DNA of 64,000 nucleotides, from positions 242,453-306,452 of the forward strand of contig NZ_JAAXCQ010000003.1 in the NCBI RefSeq assembly GCF_012272855.1, in the 5' to 3' direction. Below are positions 35,954 to 44,053 of this stretch, piece after piece. The notes under the pieces were generated by a model. That model was not told where the DNA came from. It made no database searches and saw only the letters and a list, made by a program, of their open reading frames with translations. Within the stretch, counting starts at the first letter, position 1, and the number at the start of each line of letters is the position of its first letter. The stretch comes from Arenibacter sp. 6A1. GTDB taxonomy: Bacteria; Bacteroidota; Bacteroidia; Flavobacteriales; Flavobacteriaceae. The position numbers and the translations under genes are program-made.

Positions 35954-36757
35954 TTATTCTATTAAAATTTCATCTATAAATATCCATGGCTGCATACCGG
36001 TGGCTTGATGCCAAGAAGGGATTTTTTCCAAGCTATGCACTAATATCCTAAGCTGGTTATAGTTGCTTTCCGTTACGGGAACCTCTATATATTGAAGTTT
36101 TTGCCCTATTTGAGTTTCTGAATCTTTCAGATATTTACTTCCTATCTGTTTATTGTTGGCATAAATGCTGATGTAATCAGGAGAAAATATCCATGACATC
36201 TGATCTATCAGTGTGCTTATGTATACTTTGGAAGCAGGTATTTCCTTGTCCAATTTTAAGTCGATGGTAATGATATCGGATTGAAACCCCAGCCATTTAT
36301 CGCCTTTCCTAAACTGTATGCTTCCTTTTTGCATGTCTATTAAGCTTTCGGGTCCCATGCCGCTATAATTGGGATGAGGTGAGGGTGATACCTTAATGGC
36401 GGCATGGGAAATATTGTTTTTTATTTTGGCTATTTGGATAACCGATTCATCACTAGGCCAATAATCTATATGAAAGGCCTTTGCTTTTATGAGGGCGGAC
36501 TTTTTCACGGTTATTGGCTTTTTATAAACTTCGGAATCCATGGATACCTCCTTTCCATCTGTGGTATAGCGCAAGACAGTATTAGGAACGTTAAAAAGAA
36601 GTGCTACGGTGGCAGAATTTTTAAACAATGCAGAGTCCACTTCAAGAATGGGCGAGGCTAATTGAAAGGTTTCGGTACTCGCAAAATTATTTGTCTTTGG
36701 AGAATCTTGGCAGGCGAAGAGCAAACAAACGAATAAATAAGCAACTATTAATTTCAT
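35954..36757 (-). CDS. Lipoprotein resembling the C-terminal modules of GH20 hexosaminidases
   Basis: This 267-residue lipoprotein has a signal ending in LFAC (Cys near residue 16). Residues 40-105 look like the CHB_HEX C-terminal module (LRYTTDGKEVS, then ITVKKSALIKAKAF). Residues 115-267 resemble an F5/8C-like sugar-binding module and end QPWIFIDEILIE. The GH20 enzyme at 46402-48732 has the same two modules and ends KAWMFIDEVIVE. Here no catalytic domain is present, so it is probably a carbohydrate-binding surface protein. It lies three bases after the beta-propeller gene. The exact ligand is unknown. Confidence 0.8.
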   Translation of the reverse strand: MKLIVAYLFVCLLFACQDSPKTNNFASTETFQLASPILEVDSALFKNSATVALLFNVPNTVLRYTTDGKEVSMDSEVYKKPITVKKSALIKAKAFHIDYWPSDESVIQIAKIKNNISHAAIKVSPSPHPNYSGMGPESLIDMQKGSIQFRKGDKWLGFQSDIITIDLKLDKEIPASKVYISTLIDQMSWIFSPDYISIYANNKQIGSKYLKDSETQIGQKLQYIEVPVTESNYNQLRILVHSLEKIPSWHQATGMQPWIFIDEILIE

Positions 36758-36760
36758 ATT

Positions 36761-37795
36761 TTAAACACGAGAGAGTTTTATGGGGTAGGTTTTACCCGAA
36801 TTCCATTGGGCTACATATAAGTTTTCATCATCATCTACACAGACATCATGTGGATGGTGAAAAATTTTTATGGCCTGATGCATTTTATTTAGTTTTCCAT
36901 TTTCATAACTAGGTGCCGATCCACCAGGGGCGGAAATTAAGGTGTTGTTTTCGTCCAGTATAGAAACAAACCCAGATCCTTCATCCCCATCTCCAGACCA
37001 AATAGTAGCTAAGTAAATATGGTTGCCTGCGATAACGGGTCTGCATATAAAGGCTCCAGGAAGGTCTATACTATTGATGTATTTTCCATCCATAGTAAAG
37101 CGTTTTAGCTTATTTTGTTGGCGTGCGGTTATTAAAAGGGTGGGGTTGGCCGCATCTCGGTTGTCAATACAAATACCATGGGCATTATAAAATTGGTGGT
37201 CTGCATCTCCCTTGCCTCCGAAGGTGTTAAGTAGCTTTCCTTGGGCATTGTAGTGCATGATATATTGTTCTCCGTAGCCATCGGCTATATAGACATCGCC
37301 ATTGTCGGCAACGGCGGTTTCTGTGGGGATATATTGGTTTTTGGAAGGGTATTTTCCCGATTCCTTTGGATAGGAGAATATCTGTGCGACCTTGCCGTCA
37401 ATCGTCGTTTTAATGACTTCGTTCCTGACATTGTCGGCAATATATAGCATGTCTGTACCATTTTCGTTTTTCAGGGTAAGGCCATGAGCACCGGGGTAAT
37501 CGGTTCCCCAGGTTTCTATCAAGTTTCCTTTCTTATCGTAAATGATAACATTATTCTTGGTGTTATTAGTAAGTAAGAGTATTCTACCCTTGGAGTCCTG
37601 TACCATCTCATGGCAATCATTGACCGGGTAATAATTAGCATTTAAAGCGCCCCAGTTGAGATCTATTTTATACTTATGGGTGCCATGGCCTATAATAGCA
37701 TCCTTGTAAGAAGTCATGGCATTTAAAACGGGAGTCCCAGTAATAAGGCCCATGGTGGCTATACTTGTATTTTGAATAAAATTTCTGCGTTTCAT
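36761..37795 (-). CDS. Secreted NHL-repeat / six-bladed beta-propeller protein
   Basis: The 344-residue product starts MKRRNFIQNTSIATMGLITG, a twin-arginine-like export signal. The body consists of NHL-type repeats, for example GAHGLTLKNENGTDMLYIAD, NGDVYIADGYGEQ, NAHGICIDNRD and HDVCVDDDENLYVAQW, typical of a beta-propeller. Such proteins bind or, in some families, cleave their ligands; no catalytic motif is evident. It is the first gene of a two-gene unit with the GH20-module lipoprotein and lies downstream of the LytTR regulator. Confidence 0.8.
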   Translation of the reverse strand: MKRRNFIQNTSIATMGLITGTPVLNAMTSYKDAIIGHGTHKYKIDLNWGALNANYYPVNDCHEMVQDSKGRILLLTNNTKNNVIIYDKKGNLIETWGTDYPGAHGLTLKNENGTDMLYIADNVRNEVIKTTIDGKVAQIFSYPKESGKYPSKNQYIPTETAVADNGDVYIADGYGEQYIMHYNAQGKLLNTFGGKGDADHQFYNAHGICIDNRDAANPTLLITARQQNKLKRFTMDGKYINSIDLPGAFICRPVIAGNHIYLATIWSGDGDEGSGFVSILDENNTLISAPGGSAPSYENGKLNKMHQAIKIFHHPHDVCVDDDENLYVAQWNSGKTYPIKLSRV

Positions 37796-37925
37796 AGCTT
37801 TCGCTTTTAAATAGGTCGCTAAATTAACTCAATATAAATTTAGCCCTACAATGAGTGATTGTTCTTTGGCTCTATGATAAAATTCTATGGCCGATCCATT
37901 AAATAGATATTGGGACAGGGGGTTG

Positions 37926-38642
37926 TTATATGCTGTTGTCGTTTAAAATTTTACTTTTCACTTCATTTAAGTAACTGCGTCCTATGGTATATCTCGTGCC
38001 TTTAACTTCAATACTATTACCTTCTATGGCGTCAATTTTATCAATGGCAATGGTAAAAGATCTATGAATGCGTATAAATTTATCTGCGGGAAGTTCTTCG
38101 GTAAAACTGCTTAGGGTTTTATGAATGATAAATTTATTAGCGGTTGTTTTGATCCTTATGTAATCTTTGAGACTTTCAACCACGATAATGTCGTCTAAAA
38201 AAATCTTTTGTAATTTTTTCTTATCTACTTTTACGAATATGCTTTGAGGGTCATTTTTTTCAACGGGTTCCGTAGAGAAAGATGTTTTTCGAAGTTTGGA
38301 AATACGATTCACTGCCTTTAAGAATCTAGGGAAACCTATAGGTTTCACCAGGTAATCAATGGCTTCCAACTCAAAACTTTTAAGGGCGTATTCTTCATGG
38401 GCAGTAGTCATTACAACCATGGAGTTTCCACTGAGTTCGCTTAAGAAATCTAAACCGTTGAACATAGGCATATTAATGTCCAAAAAGATGATGTCTATTT
38501 CGTTTTCTTTAAGAAAGGAAGACGCTTCAATTGCGTTCGAAAATGTCTGGACTAATTCTAATTCCTTAATTTGTTCAACATAATTTTTTAATACATTGAT
38601 AGCAAGTGGTTCATCATCTACAATTATGACCTTTAACTTCAT
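37926..38642 (-). CDS. LytTR-family response regulator
   Basis: This is a 238-residue regulator. The receiver domain (residues 1-120) carries the acidic pair VDDEP (Asp9, Asp10) and the acceptor Asp55 in FLDINMP. The LytTR DNA-binding domain covers about 135-238 (VESLKDYIRIKTTANKFIIHKTLSSF, then FIRIHRSFTIAIDKI). Its start codon overlaps the kinase stop by one base, so the pair is translationally coupled. Targets are not known; the nearby glycan genes are candidates. Confidence 0.95.
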   Translation of the reverse strand: MKLKVIIVDDEPLAINVLKNYVEQIKELELVQTFSNAIEASSFLKENEIDIIFLDINMPMFNGLDFLSELSGNSMVVMTTAHEEYALKSFELEAIDYLVKPIGFPRFLKAVNRISKLRKTSFSTEPVEKNDPQSIFVKVDKKKLQKIFLDDIIVVESLKDYIRIKTTANKFIIHKTLSSFTEELPADKFIRIHRSFTIAIDKIDAIEGNSIEVKGTRYTIGRSYLNEVKSKILNDNSI

Positions 38643-39724
38643 TACACTTTTAATTTAAGGTTTACATTGAACATGTTTTCTTTTTTATAGATAGACAAAT
38701 TGTAATCATTCTTCTTGTATCCCAATTCTAAGCGTTTTTTTACGTTTAGTAGTCCAATCCCGCCTTGGGTTTCCATAGAAGCAGATTGTGCTGTTTGTTT
38801 GGGAATATTATTGACAACCTGAACGTTTAGGTTATCGTCAATTACATTGATCTTGATAATTATTTCCTTAGGACCTATAGTTTTATTGGCTCCATGTTTA
38901 AAGCAATTCTCAACGAGCGGTATAAGTAACATGGGAGGGATGGTCTTGCCCTTCATATCTCCTGAAAATTGGAGATCAATTTTTAGTGATTCATCAAACC
39001 TGATCCGTTCCAATTCTATATAGCTCCTTATAAATTCAATTTCCTTTGTCAAATCCTGATGTGGTGCATCAGAATTGTAAATTAAATAACGCATTAATTC
39101 CGATAATTTAAGAACAATTTGAGGAGCCTTATCCGATTTTTCTAAAGTTAAGGAATATATATTGTTTAAGGTGTTAAAGAAAAAATGGGGAGACACCTGT
39201 GATCGAAGGAATTTTAGTTCGGTGGTTAACTGCCTTTTTTCCAATTCGTGCAGTTTACTTTTTTCCTGAAGCCAATCAATGGTGATTTTGATAGCGGTAA
39301 CAAAGGAAACCACATAAAGTTCTCCAAGCATGGTGGCTATGGCATAATCTAGGGTTAGGTTTTGTACCTCGCCCGCTTCGGGCATTACATTGGTGTCTAT
39401 AAAATAATAGGTGAGGTTAAATTTAACCAAAAGCATTATGAATAGGGAAGACAATATTAAAATAGTATAAGTGAAATATTTTCGCTTATACACAAATTTA
39501 GGCATCAAAAAATAGATGTTGAAATAGGCCAATGCCATATGGATGGGAAACCCTAATAAATTTGTTTTTAGAGAGTATAGAAAATCATGATGCAGGCTTC
39601 CCCAACGAAGAATATTGAAGGACATATAAGCTAGCCAAAAAACAATATGGTGCTTATAGTTAATATTATAGTCTCCGAGTTTACGATGGGAGAAAACATT
39701 ATTTATCTGATCGGGCATTTGCAT
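38642..39724 (-). CDS. LytS-type sensor histidine kinase
   Basis: This 360-residue membrane kinase has four hydrophobic segments in the first 150 residues (for example FLMPKFVYKRKYFTYTILILSSLFIMLL region) and then the His_kinase domain. The phospho-acceptor His is in SQVSPHFFFNTLNNIYSL (near residue 184). The ATP lid has LVENCFKHGA and GGIGLLNVKKRLEL. No periplasmic sensor domain is seen. It partners the LytTR regulator downstream. Upstream it is divergent from the symporter gene. Confidence 0.94.
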   Translation of the reverse strand: MQMPDQINNVFSHRKLGDYNINYKHHIVFWLAYMSFNILRWGSLHHDFLYSLKTNLLGFPIHMALAYFNIYFLMPKFVYKRKYFTYTILILSSLFIMLLVKFNLTYYFIDTNVMPEAGEVQNLTLDYAIATMLGELYVVSFVTAIKITIDWLQEKSKLHELEKRQLTTELKFLRSQVSPHFFFNTLNNIYSLTLEKSDKAPQIVLKLSELMRYLIYNSDAPHQDLTKEIEFIRSYIELERIRFDESLKIDLQFSGDMKGKTIPPMLLIPLVENCFKHGANKTIGPKEIIIKINVIDDNLNVQVVNNIPKQTAQSASMETQGGIGLLNVKKRLELGYKKNDYNLSIYKKENMFNVNLKLKV

Positions 39725-39824
39725 CGGGGGCTAGGGAAGTCTATTGTCTATAATGTTGGCGTTTAGCTTTACTGTATGGTTGTTGGTCTAATTTAATTAT
39801 GCGATTTAAAAAAAAATACCAAAT

Positions 39825-39864
39825 ATTTAGATTGGGTTGCCCCATTTTATGAAAATCTAAATAG
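39825..39864. promoter_or_regulatory. 10-bp perfect inverted repeat between the sensor kinase and symporter genes
   Basis: TATTTAGATT (39825-39834) and AATCTAAATA (39855-39864) are exact reverse complements separated by 20 bases, two helical turns. It lies in the 311-base divergent interval, where no gene is seen. It could be an operator for a dimer or an RNA hairpin. Function is inferred from place only. Confidence 0.45.
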
Positions 39865-40035
39865 GTTTTAAGGCGATGAACCGCCAAATAATCGGGGAAA
39901 TTATAAAAAATAATAGGACTGCAGGAGATAATTATAAAAATTAAGCTGTTAAATGTTGTTTTTGACACAATTAACACTAGTGTCTTGTAGGTGTATTAAT
40001 ACAATGTTGTTTGATTTAAAAAAGAAGAAGAAGAA

Positions 40036-41913
40036 ATGGATGTAATTGATTTGGCCATAATTGTAATCTATGTGGTATTGACCCTTTTTGTCGGGATTTG
40101 GGTTTCGAAAAAGGCCTCTAAGGGATTGAAGTCTTATTTTTTAGGTGGAAATGATATTAAATGGTATTACTTAGGATTAAGTAACGGTTCCGGAATGTTC
40201 GATGTCTCTGGTACGGCATGGATGGTCGGGATACTATTTTTATACGGTGTAAAAAGTTTTATGTTCATGTGGCTGTGGCCCATATGGAACCAGATTTTTG
40301 TGATGATGTTTTTGGCTGTTTGGATCAGGAGGTCTAACATAATGACTGGTTCCGAATGGATATTGACACGTTTTGGTGATGATAGGGCCGGTAGGGCATC
40401 ACATAGTATTGTGGCAGTCTTTGCAATTGTTGCCGCTGTTGGGTTTATAGCCTATTTTTTTGAGGGAGTTGGTAAATTTATGACCATTATTTTACCATGG
40501 GACGTGGCATTGCATATGGGACAAACGGTATTGCTTACTTCCGAACAATCATATGCGATGATCATCATTTTCCTAACCACTATATATACTATTAAAGGGG
40601 GGATGTTCTCTGTAGTGGCAACCGAAGTTTTACAGTATCTTATAATGGTAATTGCAGGGGTACTTGTTGCGGGATATGCCTTTTTTGCATTTACCGATGT
40701 TGAAATAAATGCCGTGATCGGCCAAGAGTGGCGTAATGTATTTTTTGGTTGGGAATTAGGAACTCATTGGGATGAAGAATATCAGGCTTTTAACAATTTA
40801 ATCGATTCGGAGGGGTATAAAATGTTCGGGGCCCTTATTGGGATGACGCTTTTTAAAGGTTTTTTCGCCAGTATAGCCGGTCCTACGCCTAGCTATGATT
40901 TACAACGTATCTTGTCTACCAAATCTGTTAAGGATGCCGCTTATATGAGCGGATTTACAAACTTGGTGTTATTTATTCCAAGGTACTTGCTTATTTCTGG
41001 GATCGTGGTGATCGCATTGGTTGTACTAACCCCGGAAATGCTTGCCAATCCATCACTTTCGGGTGCGGAATTGGAGGTGTTATTGCCTAAAGTGATTAAT
41101 TTTCATGTTCCAGTAGGGATAAAAGGATTGTTATTGGCAGGGCTATTGGCGGCTTTTATGTCTACTTTCTCGGCTTTTGTAAATGCAGGTCCAGCTTATT
41201 TGGTCAATGATATTTATAAGAAGTATTATAAACCAACGGCCTCCGATACACACTATATAAAAGTGAGCCATATAGCCTCGTTTTTGGTCGTGGCCCTAGG
41301 GGTGTTTATGGGATTCTTTGCCGATTCTATCAATTCCCTGACACTATGGATTACCAGTGCCCTTTTTGGTGGATACGTGGCTGCTAACTTTTTGAAGTGG
41401 ATCTGGTGGCGTTTTAATGGTTGGGGATATTTTTGGGGTATGTTGGCGGGATTGGTGATAGCTTCCTTGCAATTTATTTTGGATCAGAATAAAGGTAATT
41501 TTTCCGAGGGGAGTATTCTGTATGAATTGTCACATATGCATGCCATTTATTTGTTTCCTATAATTTTCGGGGTATCCTTTTTAGGATCTATTTTGGGTAC
41601 CTATTTAAGTGCGCCAACAGACAGGGAGGTTTTGGTTTCCTTTTATAAAAATGTGAAGCCTTGGGGTTGGTGGCAACCAATATACCTTGATATAAAGAAA
41701 GAAGATCCTACCTTTGAAAAAAACAAGGAGTTTTGGTTAGATATGATGAATTGTGCGGTGGGCATTATTTGGCAGTCTAGTATGATTGTGATGCCTATAT
41801 ATTTCATGGTAAGGGATTATCCAAAGGCTATCGTTAGTTTAGTAGTCTTTTTGGTAACATGTGCCATCCTTAAATTTACATGGTTGGATAGGGTGAGGAA
41901 AATTCCAAATTAG
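40036..41913 (+). CDS. Sodium:solute symporter (SSS family)
   Basis: This 625-residue inner-membrane protein has about 14 hydrophobic helices and starts with the SSS pattern (LTLFVGIWVSKKASKGLKSYFLGG). The central SFVNAGP-like segment (STFSAFVNAGPAYLVNDIY) near residue 380 matches the sodium-binding region of this family. SSS transporters in glycan loci import the released sugar. It is the first gene of a six-gene run with GH130, CBM9-like, GH92, GH20 and GH92, with gaps of 31-57 bases or overlaps. The sugar is not known. Confidence 0.92.
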   Translation: MDVIDLAIIVIYVVLTLFVGIWVSKKASKGLKSYFLGGNDIKWYYLGLSNGSGMFDVSGTAWMVGILFLYGVKSFMFMWLWPIWNQIFVMMFLAVWIRRSNIMTGSEWILTRFGDDRAGRASHSIVAVFAIVAAVGFIAYFFEGVGKFMTIILPWDVALHMGQTVLLTSEQSYAMIIIFLTTIYTIKGGMFSVVATEVLQYLIMVIAGVLVAGYAFFAFTDVEINAVIGQEWRNVFFGWELGTHWDEEYQAFNNLIDSEGYKMFGALIGMTLFKGFFASIAGPTPSYDLQRILSTKSVKDAAYMSGFTNLVLFIPRYLLISGIVVIALVVLTPEMLANPSLSGAELEVLLPKVINFHVPVGIKGLLLAGLLAAFMSTFSAFVNAGPAYLVNDIYKKYYKPTASDTHYIKVSHIASFLVVALGVFMGFFADSINSLTLWITSALFGGYVAANFLKWIWWRFNGWGYFWGMLAGLVIASLQFILDQNKGNFSEGSILYELSHMHAIYLFPIIFGVSFLGSILGTYLSAPTDREVLVSFYKNVKPWGWWQPIYLDIKKEDPTFEKNKEFWLDMMNCAVGIIWQSSMIVMPIYFMVRDYPKAIVSLVVFLVTCAILKFTWLDRVRKIPN

Positions 41914-41962
41914 ATTGATATAAATATTTTAAAATAGTTAATAATTAAATAAATCGTATAAA

Positions 41963-42928
41963 GTGAGCAATATTCCATGGCAAGAGAGACCGGCAGATAG
42001 CACAGATGTTATTTGGCGATATGATGCAAATCCGGTAGTAAAGAGAGATGCGATACCATCTTCCAATAGTATTTTTAATAGTGCTGTTGTTGAATTTGAC
42101 GGTGGGTATGCCGGTGTTTTTAGATGTGACAACAAGGCCGTGCAGATGAATATATTTGCTGGTTTTAGTAAGGATGGAATCAATTGGGAAATCAACCATG
42201 ATCCTATTTCTTTTCAGGCAGGTAATACAGATATGATCGAATCTGATTATAAGTACGACCCTAGGGTTGTCTTTATAGAAGATAGGTACTGGATAACTTG
42301 GTGTAATGGGTATAATGGTCCTACTATTGGAATAGGGTATACCTTTGATTTCAAAGAATTTTTTCAATGTGAAAACGCCTTCTTGCCTTTTAATAGGAAC
42401 GGTGTATTGTTTCCGGAAAAGATTGATGGCAAATACGCCATGTTAAGTCGCCCTAGTGATAACGGACATACTCCTTTTGGCGATATCTATATTAGCTATA
42501 GCCCAGATATGAAATATTGGGGAGAGCACCGTTGCGTAATGAAAGTGACTCCGTTTACTGAAAGTGCATGGCAATGTACAAAAATCGGGGCTGGACCAAT
42601 ACCAATTCTTACCGAGGAAGGTTGGTTGACATTCTATCATGGTGTTATCAATACCTGTAACGGGTTTAGATATTCTATGGGAGCGGCCATCTTAGATAAA
42701 GACCGTCCAGACAAGGTATTGTACAGAAGTAAACCTTATTTATTATCACCTCAAACGCCTTACGAGTGTATGGGCGACGTTCCTAATGTTGTTTTCCCGT
42801 GTGCAGCCTTACATTCTATAGAAGAAGATAAAGTAGCCATTTATTACGGCGCAGCAGATACGGTTACTGGCGTAGCATTTGGTCGTATCTCGGAAATATT
42901 AAAATTCATTAAGGAAAATAGTTTATAA
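41963..42928 (+). CDS. GH130 family beta-mannoside phosphorylase
   Basis: This 321-residue protein has the five-bladed propeller pattern of GH130 ([40 protein letters not shown], and WLTFYHGV). GH130 enzymes phosphorolyse beta-mannosides, and some act on Man-beta-1,4-GlcNAc from the N-glycan core. No signal peptide is seen, so it acts in the cytosol on imported sugar. The start is GTG at 41963. The symporter upstream and the GH92/GH20 enzymes downstream fit an N-glycan route. The exact linkage is inferred. Confidence 0.9.
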   Translation: MSNIPWQERPADSTDVIWRYDANPVVKRDAIPSSNSIFNSAVVEFDGGYAGVFRCDNKAVQMNIFAGFSKDGINWEINHDPISFQAGNTDMIESDYKYDPRVVFIEDRYWITWCNGYNGPTIGIGYTFDFKEFFQCENAFLPFNRNGVLFPEKIDGKYAMLSRPSDNGHTPFGDIYISYSPDMKYWGEHRCVMKVTPFTESAWQCTKIGAGPIPILTEEGWLTFYHGVINTCNGFRYSMGAAILDKDRPDKVLYRSKPYLLSPQTPYECMGDVPNVVFPCAALHSIEEDKVAIYYGAADTVTGVAFGRISEILKFIKENSL

Positions 42929-42985
42929 AAAGTATTGTTTCACCCCTTAAATAACTCATCATTTAAGTAGTAAAAATATAATCTC

Positions 42986-44053
42986 ATGAAATTACCCCCT
43001 TTGAAATACAAGAAGTTATCACTTCTAATTGTTCTTTTAATGTATGTTGGCTGCGTCGTAGCTACCTCACAAGTAGTACCTAGAAGCTATGTTGCCTTTA
43101 AAGCAACTGAGCCATTGGTTATAGACGGTAAGGCCGACGAAGCAGCATGGAAAAATTCGGAATGGTCACAAGATTATATTGATATAGAAGGGAAAAAGGA
43201 GCCTACCTATAAAACACGAATGAAAATGTTGTGGGATAACGAGTACTTGTATTTTATGGCCAAAATGGAAGAGCCACACGTTTGGGCAACGCTAAAACAG
43301 CGCGATACGGTTATCTTTTATAACAATGATTTTGAGATTTTTATAGATCCGGACGGGGATACCCATAATTACTACGAGTACGAAATGAACGCCCATAATA
43401 CGTTGTGGGATTTGTTTTTGACCAAGCCATACCGCAACAACGGCAAGGTTATAGATAGTTGGGATATTCAAGGGGTGAAATCTGCTGTAAGTATTCAAGG
43501 AACCTTAAACGATTCGTCAGATTTGGACGAGGAATGGGTGGTAGAAATAGCCATACCATGGGCCGTGATTACCGAAGCAAGTAATAGTAGCAAAGTACCA
43601 GAAAATGATTTTTGGCGCCTTAATTTTTCACGGGTAAACTGGGATTTTGATCTTACCGATGGAAGGTATTCTAGAAAGAAAGATGAGAGTGGCAAATTTT
43701 TGCCAGAGTACAACTGGGTATGGTCTCCACAAGGGGTTATTAATATGCACGAACCAGAACATTGGGGATATGTGTATTTTTCTTCCGAAAACCCAGGAGG
43801 TAAGGCCGATTTTACAATTCCAAAAGACGATCATATCAAATGGTATATGTACGAACTGTACCGAGGGCTTTTACACGGAAAGAAAGGGGCAGAGAAATCT
43901 GTGTCAAAACCAAAACAAATTTTAGGAAGTACTATAAAACCAACATTGGAAAAACACAGTTTTGGGTGGAATATATGGGTTAAAAGCCCTTTTACAGAAA
44001 ATGTATTAGTTATTAAGGAGGATGGTAAATTTGAAAGTATTGAGAAAAAATAA
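42986..44053 (+). CDS. Secreted CBM9-like carbohydrate-binding protein
   Basis: This 355-residue protein has a signal sequence (KKLSLLIVLLMYVGC, possibly a lipobox at Cys23). The CBM9-like fold covers about residues 30-240: PLVIDGKADEAAWKNSEW, TRMKMLWDNEYLYFMAKM, NDFEIFIDPDGDTHNYYEYEMN and WRLNFSRVNW are its hallmarks. It probably binds sugars at the cell surface or in the periplasm. The 3' end overlaps the GH92 gene. It has no catalytic domain. Confidence 0.88.
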   Translation: MKLPPLKYKKLSLLIVLLMYVGCVVATSQVVPRSYVAFKATEPLVIDGKADEAAWKNSEWSQDYIDIEGKKEPTYKTRMKMLWDNEYLYFMAKMEEPHVWATLKQRDTVIFYNNDFEIFIDPDGDTHNYYEYEMNAHNTLWDLFLTKPYRNNGKVIDSWDIQGVKSAVSIQGTLNDSSDLDEEWVVEIAIPWAVITEASNSSKVPENDFWRLNFSRVNWDFDLTDGRYSRKKDESGKFLPEYNWVWSPQGVINMHEPEHWGYVYFSSENPGGKADFTIPKDDHIKWYMYELYRGLLHGKKGAEKSVSKPKQILGSTIKPTLEKHSFGWNIWVKSPFTENVLVIKEDGKFESIEKK

